Shown here: positions 47,501-55,506 of the stretch, one piece after another | Layout of the letters: every line of letters begins with the position of its first letter | Position numbering within the stretch: the stretch's first letter is position 1 | Source: Macrolepiota albuminosa | Lineage: Eukaryota > Basidiomycota > Agaricomycetes > Agaricales > Agaricaceae | Assembly (NCBI GenBank): GCA_027475525.1 | Contig: JAMWFC010000073.1 | Span: 1,335,413 to 1,399,412 of the forward strand | Direction: 5' to 3' | Length of the DNA stretch: 64,000 nt | Notes under the pieces: generated by a model | Databases searched by the model: none | What the model was told of the DNA's origin: nothing | Seen by the model: only the letters and a program-made list of their open reading frames with translations | Program-made: the position numbers and the translations under genes

Positions 47501-48021
47501 GAGATCAGCGCGTCCGAATGAGACGCGTCACCCTGCAGAAGGCAACTAATAAGTTGCAGCGGCCGCGCTACACTCCCGAAGAGAAGGAGTGCCTGGTCAC
47601 TTATGTTGATGTCAATGGACATCCGGCATGGACGTTGTGGGACTCCGGGAGTACCACTACGGGCATTACGCCCCAGTTTGCTCACGTCAACGCGATTCGC
47701 GTTCATGAACTGGAGGAGCCTTTGATGCTCCAGCTGGGGACTGTGGGGAGTCGCGCTATGGTGCAGTTTGGCGCGGAGGTGAGAATAAAGACGTCAGGAA
47801 CGTCGACGAAGGAATACGTGGATATAGCGAATTTTGATCGCTATGACATGATTATCGGTACGCCGTTCATGCGTAAGAACAAGGTGTCGCTGGATTTCGT
47901 GAACGACATGGTCGTTGTGAATGGTACGCCTCTGAAGGCGGAGAAAGTGGTGTTGAACGATACAGATGGTCGTTTGAGGCGCTATTGCGCAACTGAAAAG
48001 CGGCGTGATGAGCGCAACTGA
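44521..48021 (+). CDS. Gag-protease of the young gypsy element
   Basis: A 1,166-residue protein starts at ATG 44521 (MTGSLDPDPP), the first ATG after the LTR and conserved in copies A and B. It would form the particle shell, bind element RNA and mature the polyprotein. The N-terminal third is charged and low-complexity. The Ty3-type gag core is around residues 600-800 (RFSQLEDWAMDVCYHL, then FMEGEARNWFRRHVLHIN). A CCHC knuckle, CYNCGRSGHFAKEC, is at about 894, and an aspartic protease with LWDSGSTTTGITP at about 1040, continuing to the flap-side motif MIIGTPFM. The frame stops at UGA 48019-48021 followed by CUAG, with pol in the same frame, so Gag-Pol is presumably made by readthrough. Confidence 0.95.
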   Translation: MTGSLDPDPPLPAADAGDLPVLPAVKTQSASAYQPPPKRDEKTPRDVSASFGMPGGLSVSRMMSIVRPGGKPGERSAVSGVSLPASQMPSLMYPVLPESSSAPSEGQPDVTQYSEMVQGSAFAHSTPFRTAPMERHLEYVANAATEPGPSSLTTQGQKQGPAIVVSREDDNVVGLEKASPAPGIPELHRRAGNQPQVRHDGLRRVMDLESELESSDDEESKRSHSTLSIQLQLVLDRYPSVVKESTRKRLQLYVVKHLQLLAARSHDVPRADSSEYIELFVRIFELEVVEYLKRKAARGSAVSTATPADSVECEMSVRRRAPLIADAMELLNAPRQANESQQDYIRRQNAANRQRIVSGVPQQALSEVETVTTTPAEPEAALAVQEVKTPRKQVTIKEEVDEVHILEERTRPRRVVRRVHLVDNWNERVNYQRIRNQDLRDHGESFIDDQGVVFEGREGVTPVDDMRRQFAARTAEPDRDPGGSDDSSGHYERREPNRRNPDGGDRDRRNDDQDDSNRRDRGRQAGGLPAEQQVRQQPTTRPERVANEHLFRSPRAFSMPAPHDLRETTPGMNEAVRIHMDHMHDRLTRLVDDSLGVRFKFPAGVSPRKSDGKHIRAYAGGHRFSQLEDWAMDVCYHLAACCYGGDNMDQERIFVLHEFMEGEARNWFRRHVLHINRDKSHWTFKEVLIGLYNRFVNAATMQEARDAFRKAVYDAKTGVQTFYDDLVGHAQNMAVYPDEYTIRETFLDGIPADMRRALIRDDNLSPEVNTVTEFLAYAIRYEQSTRTANHYEQRSSRRGPVNRQAVKVGTFLAKRTDMENNRNPRFVVRKTIHGGQRPRSKPVGQLPVKDIRPSSGQNQVAPRGVVAPAARMAGKTAGVQGVGQRRPAGDPSACYNCGRSGHFAKECPAPPKAHIRAAHTAAAPSDVVSDDEDDEIVDEIEEEPQVEADGSEVDDAESVQIDGDEYVAVDVYDSDYYARDDEEEHLFALTECRGDQRVRMRRVTLQKATNKLQRPRYTPEEKECLVTYVDVNGHPAWTLWDSGSTTTGITPQFAHVNAIRVHELEEPLMLQLGTVGSRAMVQFGAEVRIKTSGTSTKEYVDIANFDRYDMIIGTPFMRKNKVSLDFVNDMVVVNGTPLKAEKVVLNDTDGRLRRYCATEKRRDERN

Positions 48022-48030
48022 CTAGATGGT
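48010..48030 (+). promoter_or_regulatory. Likely programmed stop-codon readthrough site (UGA CUAG)
   Basis: The gag frame reads GAG CGC AAC UGA CUA GAU GGU and is open for 1,303 codons after the UGA. UGA followed by CUA(G) is the best-known leaky stop context in eukaryotes. The same UGA-CUA is present at the same place in copies A (40243-40248) and B (14832-14827), and family 2 has UGA-CUU at 31590. Pol has no ATG near its start. The site function is inferred from sequence only. Confidence 0.8.
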
Positions 48031-51000
48031 CGCAGGAGAGCGACTGTACAGGAGGTGGAGGACGAACAGGCCCCACCGAAAAGCCTGCCGGCTGATTCGC
48101 CGGCTATACTGATGACTGAGGAAGAGTTCCAAGGAACTCTGAAGAAGGGGAAGCACCCGGATGTGACTGGGTGTACCAATGGAAAGCCTAAACAGGCTGC
48201 GCAGTGCAAGAATGAGCGTAGTAAACGCGTGGTGGAGTCGCTGGAATGCCAGCCGACTAGCTCTCGAGTGAAGGTGGAGGATCTCGTCGAGGACGAGGTA
48301 TACAGTACGATGGGAACTGTGGGTAGCACTAGGTCGCTAATAGATCGACCAGTGCCACGGCCAGGAGTGCAATGGGCGTATGACCCACGTATGCCACGAG
48401 AGTGGAACGAATTGGTGGCGTCAATGGTGACGCAGACCATGGGACGGGGGCAGGCGACCCAGACGGGGGAAGTGTACCGTCATGCACGAGAGGATGAGAT
48501 ATCCGAAACAGTGGATATCGTACTGGATGGGCTTTCGCTGAAAGCGAGAAGCGTGCAGTCGTCGTTAAGTGCGACGAGAGTGGGGGGTAGACAACCCGTT
48601 GTAAGGTTGAACCCGGGAGATCTCATAGAAGAGCACGTACGTGCCTTACGGGAGCGATTTGAGCCAAAGGTTCAGCCGCGTGTAGCACGCGTAGTCAAAG
48701 GAAAAGGCAAGGCGTTGAGCCTTACAGAGGAGGATATTCCTCGATTGCGCCAGCAATGGCAACGGGAGTTCGCTGATATCGTCAATGGAACGAAGGAGGA
48801 GCTTCCTCCGTGGCGGGAGGTTAATCATGAGATCAACCTCATTGACGATAACAAGCAGTACAAGTATCATTTGCCTCGCTGCCCGCGAGCACTTCAGGAT
48901 CAACTTCGTGAAAAGACGAACAGATACATAAACGCGAAGTGGTGGGAACCACGACCAGCGGTGCAAGCTGCACCATTGCTTTGTATCCCCAAGAAGGATG
49001 GAACGTTGCGGACGGCATTGGATGCGCGACAGCGCAATGATAATACCGTCAAGGATGTAACACCTCTTCCAGATCAGGAAGTGATACGAGAAGATGTTGC
49101 TACAGCGAAGTATCGGTCGAAAATCGACCTCACAGACGCGTACGAACAGGTTCGCATCCGCGAAGAGGATATACCGAAGACACTGTTCTCGTCCCTGATG
49201 GGGACGTTCGTGAGTAACATCATGCAGATTGGTGATTGTAATGCACCGGCGACATTTCAGAGGTTAATGACCTCAATCTTCCGAGATGTAATCGGGAAGT
49301 TCATGCACGTCTATTTAGACGATATATTCATATTTTCTGACTCTATTGAGGAGCATGAGCAGCACCTACGAGTCGTATTTGAACGACTACGGAAGGCCAG
49401 CCTCTATCTCAAATGGAAGAAGTGCGAGTTGTACGCAACGAGTATAGATTGTCTCGGTCACGTCATTGACGAGAAGGGCATTCATCCTGATACGGATAAG
49501 CTCGACCGAATCCGAGAGTGGCGTACTCCACGCACATATAATGATATCCAACGATTTGTCGGACTGGTGAACTATATTGGCAATTTCTTGCCAGACATCA
49601 CTGCATACACTGGGCCACTTATGGCCATGACCCAGAATGGGTCACCGTTTCATTGGAGACCGCTGCATCAGCGGTGTTTTGAGATGATTAAGCGCATATG
49701 CGCGAAAACGCCGGTCATCCGGCCAATTGACCCACGCATCGACGAGCCCATCTGGCTCATTTGCGATGCGTCGAAGACTGGGGTTGGGGCCATGTTTGGC
49801 CAGGGTAAAACGTGGCAGACTTGCCGACCAGCGGGATTTATGTCCCGTAAATTCACTGCTGCCCAGCAGAATTATGCTGTACACGAGTTAGAAACACTCG
49901 CTATCCTGGAAGCCCTCCTAAAATGGGAGGATAAACTGATGGGATACAAGATCCATATCATTACGGATCACAAAGCACTAGAGTTTTTCAAGACTCAGGT
50001 GCACCTATCTCCGCGACAACGTCGCTGGATCGACTACATGTCGCGGTATCAGTTCGACATCACATATGTGAAGGGTGAATTGAACAAAGTCGCAGACTGC
50101 CTGTCTCGATATTTCGAGAGTGATACCCGAGATGACGTCCATGACGCGCATGACTATGTCCAGGCGGACAAACGTATTGACCCCGAAGGCGAAGATTTGC
50201 CCCTGCATCGGTTCCACGAAATCAAGGAACATAGGGTCGAGCTACGCGCCATGCGAGCGCAGGAAACACGTCGCAGTAAGCGACTGCACGAACAGCGAGA
50301 AACTCGCGATATTGAAGCCCAGGTATTGCTGGAACATGAGGCCCCTCAGATTCGTGAAGAGACGAGGCAAGAGGTGCCTACGAGAGGGGCTGAGATGACG
50401 CTCCAGCAAGCATTGGAGTCACAAGACCATAATCCTGCACCGGCCGATCTAGGCAATGCGCAGTTCCGCACACGTATCCAACAGGGATACAAGGATGATA
50501 ATCTCTGTGTAGAGATTTTGAACAATATCCAAGCGCACCCGCGCTTCAAGGTGGAGCAACAGCTCATCTACCTTATCAGACCCGCGGGGTCCAAAGTCAT
50601 CTGCATCCCCCGGGAGAGGTCGTTAATTACGACTATCCTGGATCAGGCCCACACAGTGGTGGGCCACTTCGGAACTCAGAAAACGCTGGACTACGTGCGA
50701 CGCTGGTACTGGTGGCCGCAAATGGCCAAAGAGACGAGCCAATTCTGCTCGACATGCGAGCTATGTCAACAGTCGAAAGTGTCGACTTTGAAGCCACCGG
50801 GAAAGCTGCATTCGCTACCCATCCCGGTCAAACCTTGGGACTCGATTGGGATGGACTTTATAGGTCCGTTCCCCGAGTCGAAAGGCTTTAACTACCTGTG
50901 GGTAGTGATCTGCAGAATGACCAGTATGGTCCATCTCATTCCGGTGAGAACCACCATGACCGCGTCAGACTTGTCATGGATCTATCTCAACGAGATAGTA

Positions 51001-51933
51001 CGTCTCCATGGACTGCCCAGCTCGATCGTGAGCGATCGAGATGCTAAGTTTACTTCCAAATGGTGGAAGGAGCTGCACAAGCTGCTAGGAGCAAAGTTGC
51101 TCATGTCGACATCGTTTCATCCGCAAACGGATGGTCAAACGGAACGTGCGAATAGAAATATCGCACAGATCTTGCGAGCATTCGTACGTCCTGACCAGAA
51201 GGACTGGGTGGATAGATGCCCACTCGTGGAATTCGCGATAAATGCGAGCATATCAGAGACTACAGGGTACTCACCCTTTGAACTCAACAATGGCTACATG
51301 CCATCCATGATTCGTGAACTTCGTACGGACGAAGCTATTCATGTGGGAGTCAAGCAGTTTGCGCGCAACGCGCTAAGGAATCTGGCAGATGCCCATGATG
51401 CGATTATAGAATCGCGCGTCTGGCAAACCAAACACGCGAATAGTCGCAGACGTGAGGAACCAGAAATCGAGAAAGGGAACCTAGTGTACCTTTCTACGAA
51501 AAACCTGAACCTGCCGAAAGGCAGAGCGAGTAAGTTGTGTCCAAAGTGGATTGGACCGTATAAGGTCCTTGAAGCGGAGCCGAGTACGTCGAACTACGTG
51601 CTGGAACTACCCCATGCGCTGCAAGCGCGTAGGATAGTCCCCAAATTTCATGTGTCGCTATTGCGACCATATATGGCCAGTAGTGATGCGCTCTTTCCTA
51701 ATCGAGCAACTCCGGAGCCGTATGATTTTGGAACTGGTAATGACCAGGAGTGGTTCGTAGATGACCTGATAGGTCATCGTTGGACAAGGGGAAGCCTCGA
51801 ATTCGAGGTAAGGTGGAGCTTAGGTGATACTACCTGGGAACCGCTAGTAAACTGCAAAGACCTTGCAGCGATGGACAGGTATCTAGAGCTGCAGGGCGTG
51901 AAACGCCCTCAGCAGCTAGCAAAACGCGCGTAA
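48022..51933 (+). CDS. Pol (RT-RNase H-integrase-chromodomain) of the young gypsy element
   Basis: The 1,303 codons from the one after UGA to TAA 51931-51933 are open; synthesis is expected as a Gag-Pol fusion. Residues count from 48022. The RT begins around 300 and has HVYLDDIFIFSDS at about 429. RNase H follows (ICDASKTGVGAMFGQG, AVHELETLAILEAL, ITDHKALEFF). The integrase has an HHCC zinc region (VVGHFGTQKTLDY...CSTCELC) at about 877-915 and a DDE core (GMDFIGPFPESKG, VSDRDAKFTSKWW, FHPQTDGQTERAN). The C-terminus (about 1242-1280, EWFVDDLIGHRW, LEFEVRWSLGDTTWEP) is a chromodomain, which in this group steers integration to marked chromatin. The protein makes and inserts the DNA copy. No lesion is visible. 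Confidence 0.95.
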   Translation, partial: LDGRRRATVQEVEDEQAPPKSLPADSPAILMTEEEFQGTLKKGKHPDVTGCTNGKPKQAAQCKNERSKRVVESLECQPTSSRVKVEDLVEDEVYSTMGTVGSTRSLIDRPVPRPGVQWAYDPRMPREWNELVASMVTQTMGRGQATQTGEVYRHAREDEISETVDIVLDGLSLKARSVQSSLSATRVGGRQPVVRLNPGDLIEEHVRALRERFEPKVQPRVARVVKGKGKALSLTEEDIPRLRQQWQREFADIVNGTKEELPPWREVNHEINLIDDNKQYKYHLPRCPRALQDQLREKTNRYINAKWWEPRPAVQAAPLLCIPKKDGTLRTALDARQRNDNTVKDVTPLPDQEVIREDVATAKYRSKIDLTDAYEQVRIREEDIPKTLFSSLMGTFVSNIMQIGDCNAPATFQRLMTSIFRDVIGKFMHVYLDDIFIFSDSIEEHEQHLRVVFERLRKASLYLKWKKCELYATSIDCLGHVIDEKGIHPDTDKLDRIREWRTPRTYNDIQRFVGLVNYIGNFLPDITAYTGPLMAMTQNGSPFHWRPLHQRCFEMIKRICAKTPVIRPIDPRIDEPIWLICDASKTGVGAMFGQGKTWQTCRPAGFMSRKFTAAQQNYAVHELETLAILEALLKWEDKLMGYKIHIITDHKALEFFKTQVHLSPRQRRWIDYMSRYQFDITYVKGELNKVADCLSRYFESDTRDDVHDAHDYVQADKRIDPEGEDLPLHRFHEIKEHRVELRAMRAQETRRSKRLHEQRETRDIEAQVLLEHEAPQIREETRQEVPTRGAEMTLQQALESQDHNPAPADLGNAQFRTRIQQGYKDDNLCVEILNNIQAHPRFKVEQQLIYLIRPAGSKVICIPRERSLITTILDQAHTVVGHFGTQKTLDYVRRWYWWPQMAKETSQFCSTCELCQQSKVSTLKPPGKLHSLPIPVKPWDSIGMDFIGPFPESKGFNYLWVVICRMTSMVHLIPVRTTMTASDLSWIYLNEIVRLHGLPSSIVSDRDAKFTSKWWKELHKLLGAKLLMSTSFHPQTDGQTERANRNIAQILRAFVRPDQKDWVDRCPLVEFAINASISETTGYSPFELNNGYMPSMIRELRTDEAIHVGVKQFARNALRNLADAHDAIIESRVWQTKHANSRRREEPEIEKGNLVYLSTKNLNLPKGRASKLCPKWIGPYKVLEAEPSTSNYVLELPHALQARRIVPKFHVSLLRPYMASSDALFPNRATPEPYDFGTGNDQEWFVDDLIGHRWTRGSLEFEVRWSLGDTTWEPLVNCKDLAAMDRYLELQGVKRPQQLAKRA

Positions 51934-52043
51934 TGCGCGTGTGGTGGTGGAATGTGGACGAAGTCCACTTTGATTGCCGGTAAATGACCGGGTGGCCACT
52001 AAGTGTGGCTGTGATTGTAACTATTTAGGCGATTATGATCGCC
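51924..52043 (+). other. Run of five short perfect hairpins after pol
   Basis: Five consecutive perfect inverted repeats occupy 120 bp: ACGCGC-GTAAT-GCGCGT (51924-51940, with the pol TAA in its loop), GTGGAC-GAA-GTCCAC (51954-51968), CCGGT-AAATG-ACCGG (51977-51991), GCCAC-TAAGT-GTGGC (51995-52009) and GGCGAT-TATG-ATCGCC (52028-52043). The spacing is regular and the region is non-coding. Whether it acts in RNA or DNA is unknown. Confidence 0.85.
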
Positions 52044-52100
52044 GACGCGGCGCCGGGTGGCGTGTGTTTGTGGTTGTTTACACCACTGGCGGAGCTGGGA

Positions 52101-52127
52101 GATTGTTTTTTTTCTTTCTTTCCTCAG
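52101..52127 (+). promoter_or_regulatory. Candidate 3' splice acceptor ahead of ORF3
   Basis: A pyrimidine tract (TTGTTTTTTTTCTTTCTTTC) runs straight into CTCAG, ending at 52127, 33 nt before the ORF3 ATG. This is the classical layout of a 3' splice site and would let a spliced subgenomic RNA carry ORF3, as env is expressed in retroviruses. The donor is not identified; GTAAGA in the LTR (44299) is one candidate. Confidence 0.55.
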
Positions 52128-52160
52128 TCCCAATACACGTCGTCTACGTGTTGCTTTAGA

Positions 52161-55094
52161 ATGGCCTATTGGGGGCCGCAAAAAAGTGATCAGAGCCGGC
52201 AAGGCTCTAGTGGAGGGGGGAGACCCCCGAATATACAGCCGTCATCTCAGTTGTCCCATTTTCAGAGGCAGCCGCCATATCCGGCGGCGAGTCAGTTGCA
52301 GTCAGCGGGCGTGGCCTACCCGGGCCGCGAGGAGCCGCTTCCTTACCAAACGCCCCTCCACTCGCAAGAGATGGAGGTCGATGATGATGGGCGCTATGGG
52401 CGCCCGGAGGATAGGTACTATCAGGAACCGCCCTCACGCTCGTCTGCGTCGTATCCGACGTATGCAGGTGTGGTGACGGGGCCGCCGTCAGTTCCATGGG
52501 CTCATCGGCCCGCAGCAGAGTCGTATGAGGAGCCTGCGCCACAAGCGCAGAGTGTAGTTGGGTCAGATAGGTTGTTGGGCAGACTGGAAGCAGCGGGACA
52601 GCCAGTCCCTGCAACTGCGTCCTTTCTGCAGGACAGTTTGGCCGTGATGGTGATGGAGGGATTGCTCGACCAGATCGAGCTGATGAAGAGGCAGCGCGTC
52701 GCAGCGCTGGAGCAGATCGAGCGCGCGTCTAAGCGCAAAATCGCCACGAGTGAGGAATCGACCGCTGAGGTCAAGAGGGCGAGATATCAGCCCAGTCGAC
52801 CGGTCGCTCCTCCACAGGCAAGGATGCCGTCGGAAGCGCAATTCGCGCGCCATGAGCAGCCTCTTCAGCCCGTGGCTTCGTCATCGCGGTTACCCGAGTC
52901 GGGCTCGCAGGCCTCGTCAGAGTCGCTGGCTGCCGTCAGTGAACCCTTGGCAGGTCTGTCCTTGGGTCAGCGGGAAGCCGCATCATCTCGGGCCCCACCT
53001 AGGGGGTCCAAACCCGTCGCTGTGGCGCCAAGAGCGCCCGTTACTGTTACTCCTCGCGCTGGGCCTGGAGGGAATACTCTGGCGCGAAATGCGCCTGCTC
53101 CTCCGGTGGCTCAGCCACAACCCGAATCGGCCGCCCTGACCAAGTCGGGGCCGTCTCGTCAGCGTCGCGGCCGCAAGCCGCCCCTCGATGCCTCCAAATT
53201 GGAGGTTATACTCTTTCCTGCTGGCATTCCCGCACGAGCGGGAGAAGTCCAGATGTTGTTTATGCTGCCGGTGTTTGTACCGGCCCCACCAGCAAAGTAC
53301 CCCGTGGTCGTCTTGACCCCAGACCCCCGTACGCCGGAGCAGTATGATGGTCTGGTGGCGACCTCGAGGGGGAAGACTAGGCCCGATAAGGGCAAGAAAC
53401 CAGTACCGTCCCTGTCCGACGAGAGCGACTATGGGGAGTCGAGCTCGGAGCAGGAGGAGGACGGGGAGGAGGGGGAATCGGCCGCAGACCGATTCCAACG
53501 AGTAGCGCGCAATAAGCGCATTGCAAAGAAGAAGGCGGTCCACGCCAAGGAGCTAAAGGCCCAGAAGGCGAGGGCCGAGGATGAGTGTTCGGGGAGGATC
53601 CCCGATGGCTTGGGGGTGAAGGTGTGGGGTCCGCTCGATATCGAGCGAATGAACTCGTGCTTTAGAGGAGCACTCAGCCATTGCACCTATTATTCGTATG
53701 CCACGAATACGGTGTTGATGGGAGCTGACGCCAATAGAGCGGCGTCATACGAATATTCCTCTGGCCATCCTGCCCACATACCGGGCACGATTGTTTACAA
53801 GCACGCCCCACGCGGTCTTCCCCGCACTCCTCTAGAGCTGGACCGGCTCTATAAGTATTACGCCAATGTACACGTCCCGCGTCGCGACAGAATCGTCGCG
53901 TATATGCTGATCACAGAGCTCCAGATGTTCGCGCAGCGAACAGTGGAGGCTCTGCACGACCGAACCATGCAGCTCCTGATGAAGGAGCCTAGGTACCAAG
54001 ACCTCGTCAACCCGATGCAGGGCCCTGACGACCTCGCTCTTGTCGAGCGACGACACATTCCGGGGCGCTTTTTGCGCACGAAAGACGATGGCACCACGGC
54101 GCTGCGCGTAATGCGCGCTCAGGATCCAGCCACACCGTTCGACTTGGACCAACTGGCGCAGTACGCGCTGGTCTTTGGTCGACCTGGGCTGGAGAATACC
54201 TATCAAGGTATCGCCGTGGATCATGCCTACCGCATGCACTGGCGGACCCTCTTTGGGTTCGCCTTATGTCGAGCATTGTGCGCTAACAGCGCAGCCAAGC
54301 CGGTGATCGTACGGCGCATGACCCTCGTCGTGGCCCGACCAGGGCTTTACCGAGAGGCGATTGCCTCGTATGACGCCATGTTTCCCGAGCAGCCATTTGA
54401 GCCCCAACGTGGGCCGCAGCTCGAAATTCATCAAGTTCACGTGCCCGACGACCATGCACGGAACTTCTCCGACGACGACGCGTTACGCGTCTTGTTACAC
54501 AACCGGATTCCGCTGGAATGGGTGGACCACGCGTACACGTACGGCGTAGTCTTCCTGGAACAGCAGTTCCACTCCCCCACGATGTCTATGGACATCTTTA
54601 AGCAGGTTGATGACGAGCGTATGGAGCGCCTCTCCAAGTATGGCACCCCCGCCGCAATCCCGCAATGGGATGGATGGCGGGAGATGACTGAAGACGATCA
54701 CTATCGTCTGATGTTCAAGCACCACGAGGAGAGCAAGCTCCCGGAAAATCCTGAGGCCAACGGCCTCTATTACTTGATTGGCATGGACCCGAATCGGGTC
54801 AATCTCCTAAAACGCTCGGCAGCGCATGACCTGCCAGCAGCAGACATGGACCCAGGCCGGGTCAATCTCCTGTCACGCACGGCAGATCATGGTACGCTTA
54901 CCACCACCGCTTCAGCGATTAACGTCGCACTAACAGAGCCTATGGTGGTAGACACGCCTGCAGCCGAGGGGCCTATAACCCCACCGAGGACGGAATCGGC
55001 GCCTCCCCCTCCCGCGATTAACGTCGCACTGGAGGAGGAGGCAATGGTGACTGAGACGGGCGCTGTCGCGGGAGCATCGTCATCCGGGTCCTAG
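52161..55094 (+). CDS. ORF3 of the young gypsy element, 977 residues, unknown function
   Basis: The intact ORF begins at ATG 52161 (MAYWGPQKSDQSRQGS). I prefer this to the longer open frame because the first 42 codons overlap the hairpin run and acceptor and lack an ATG-led context. I do not recognise a family. Residues 1-480 are low-complexity, rich in Pro, Ser, Ala and Gln, with a short coiled-coil-like helix (about 155-194), a bipartite basic stretch (KRKI...KRAR, about 191-208, possible nuclear signal), an acidic run (about 420-442) and a Lys/Arg/Ala helix (443-477). Residues 484-870 look globular. The tail repeats MDPNRVNLL/MDPGRVNLL and INVAL. There is no signal peptide or membrane segment, so it is not an envelope protein by appearance. 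It could be a captured host gene or an accessory chromatin or particle factor. Confidence 0.85.
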   Translation: MAYWGPQKSDQSRQGSSGGGRPPNIQPSSQLSHFQRQPPYPAASQLQSAGVAYPGREEPLPYQTPLHSQEMEVDDDGRYGRPEDRYYQEPPSRSSASYPTYAGVVTGPPSVPWAHRPAAESYEEPAPQAQSVVGSDRLLGRLEAAGQPVPATASFLQDSLAVMVMEGLLDQIELMKRQRVAALEQIERASKRKIATSEESTAEVKRARYQPSRPVAPPQARMPSEAQFARHEQPLQPVASSSRLPESGSQASSESLAAVSEPLAGLSLGQREAASSRAPPRGSKPVAVAPRAPVTVTPRAGPGGNTLARNAPAPPVAQPQPESAALTKSGPSRQRRGRKPPLDASKLEVILFPAGIPARAGEVQMLFMLPVFVPAPPAKYPVVVLTPDPRTPEQYDGLVATSRGKTRPDKGKKPVPSLSDESDYGESSSEQEEDGEEGESAADRFQRVARNKRIAKKKAVHAKELKAQKARAEDECSGRIPDGLGVKVWGPLDIERMNSCFRGALSHCTYYSYATNTVLMGADANRAASYEYSSGHPAHIPGTIVYKHAPRGLPRTPLELDRLYKYYANVHVPRRDRIVAYMLITELQMFAQRTVEALHDRTMQLLMKEPRYQDLVNPMQGPDDLALVERRHIPGRFLRTKDDGTTALRVMRAQDPATPFDLDQLAQYALVFGRPGLENTYQGIAVDHAYRMHWRTLFGFALCRALCANSAAKPVIVRRMTLVVARPGLYREAIASYDAMFPEQPFEPQRGPQLEIHQVHVPDDHARNFSDDDALRVLLHNRIPLEWVDHAYTYGVVFLEQQFHSPTMSMDIFKQVDDERMERLSKYGTPAAIPQWDGWREMTEDDHYRLMFKHHEESKLPENPEANGLYYLIGMDPNRVNLLKRSAAHDLPAADMDPGRVNLLSRTADHGTLTTTASAINVALTEPMVVDTPAAEGPITPPRTESAPPPPAINVALEEEAMVTETGAVAGASSSGS

Positions 55095-55506
55095 ACCCTT
55101 GTATACAATTTTGTATGTACCTCTGAGTATTTGACTCGAGCCATTCCAGCTGATACGCACTTTAGAGTCGCGTGTAGATACAGCGGACCCAGAGGAGGGG
55201 TCATTTTTCTTGTTTTTTATACTTTTATTATATACACCGTTGACTACCTACTGCTGGCGTCCCCTGCGCCTGTGTCTGATAAGGACTGCTGTCTCTTGTG
55301 TCCGGCCGACATATCTTCATTGCGCATGAGTACTAACGCCTCTCAGCCACGCAACACGCGTGCATCCATCCGTTATTGCACTACCGTGCATCTTTCATCG
55401 TTATTGCACTATCGTGCATCTCTCATCGTTATTGCACTACCGTGCATCGTTCATTTCGTTCTACCTCCCGTGATCAAGACCGAGTATTCGGTCTCATTGG
55501 GGGGTA
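55095..55506 (+). other. 3' untranslated region of the young element, with 28-bp repeats and polypurine tract
   Basis: Three 28-bp tandem units (starts 55371, 55399, 55427; CGTTATTGCACTACCGTGCA type) each contain a small GCAC/GTGC hairpin. The G-run TTGGGGGGTA (about 55497-55506) directly before the LTR is the likely plus-strand primer tract. No coding sequence. Confidence 0.7.

Noticed and set aside
45487..47706. Long open frames on the minus strand opposite gag (for example 46102-46890 and 47194-47706)
   Set aside because: They mirror the codon structure of a real gag on the other strand, have no family resemblance and recur opposite the decayed copies.
48055..51933. Pol starting independently at 48055
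   Set aside because: The codon there is GTG, not a normal eukaryotic start. The frame is continuous back to the gag UGA, so fusion by readthrough is the simpler reading.
52161..55094. ORF3 as an envelope glycoprotein
   Set aside because: The position fits env, but there is no signal peptide, no hydrophobic fusion segment and no membrane anchor; the N-terminal half is low-complexity and carries basic and acidic stretches.
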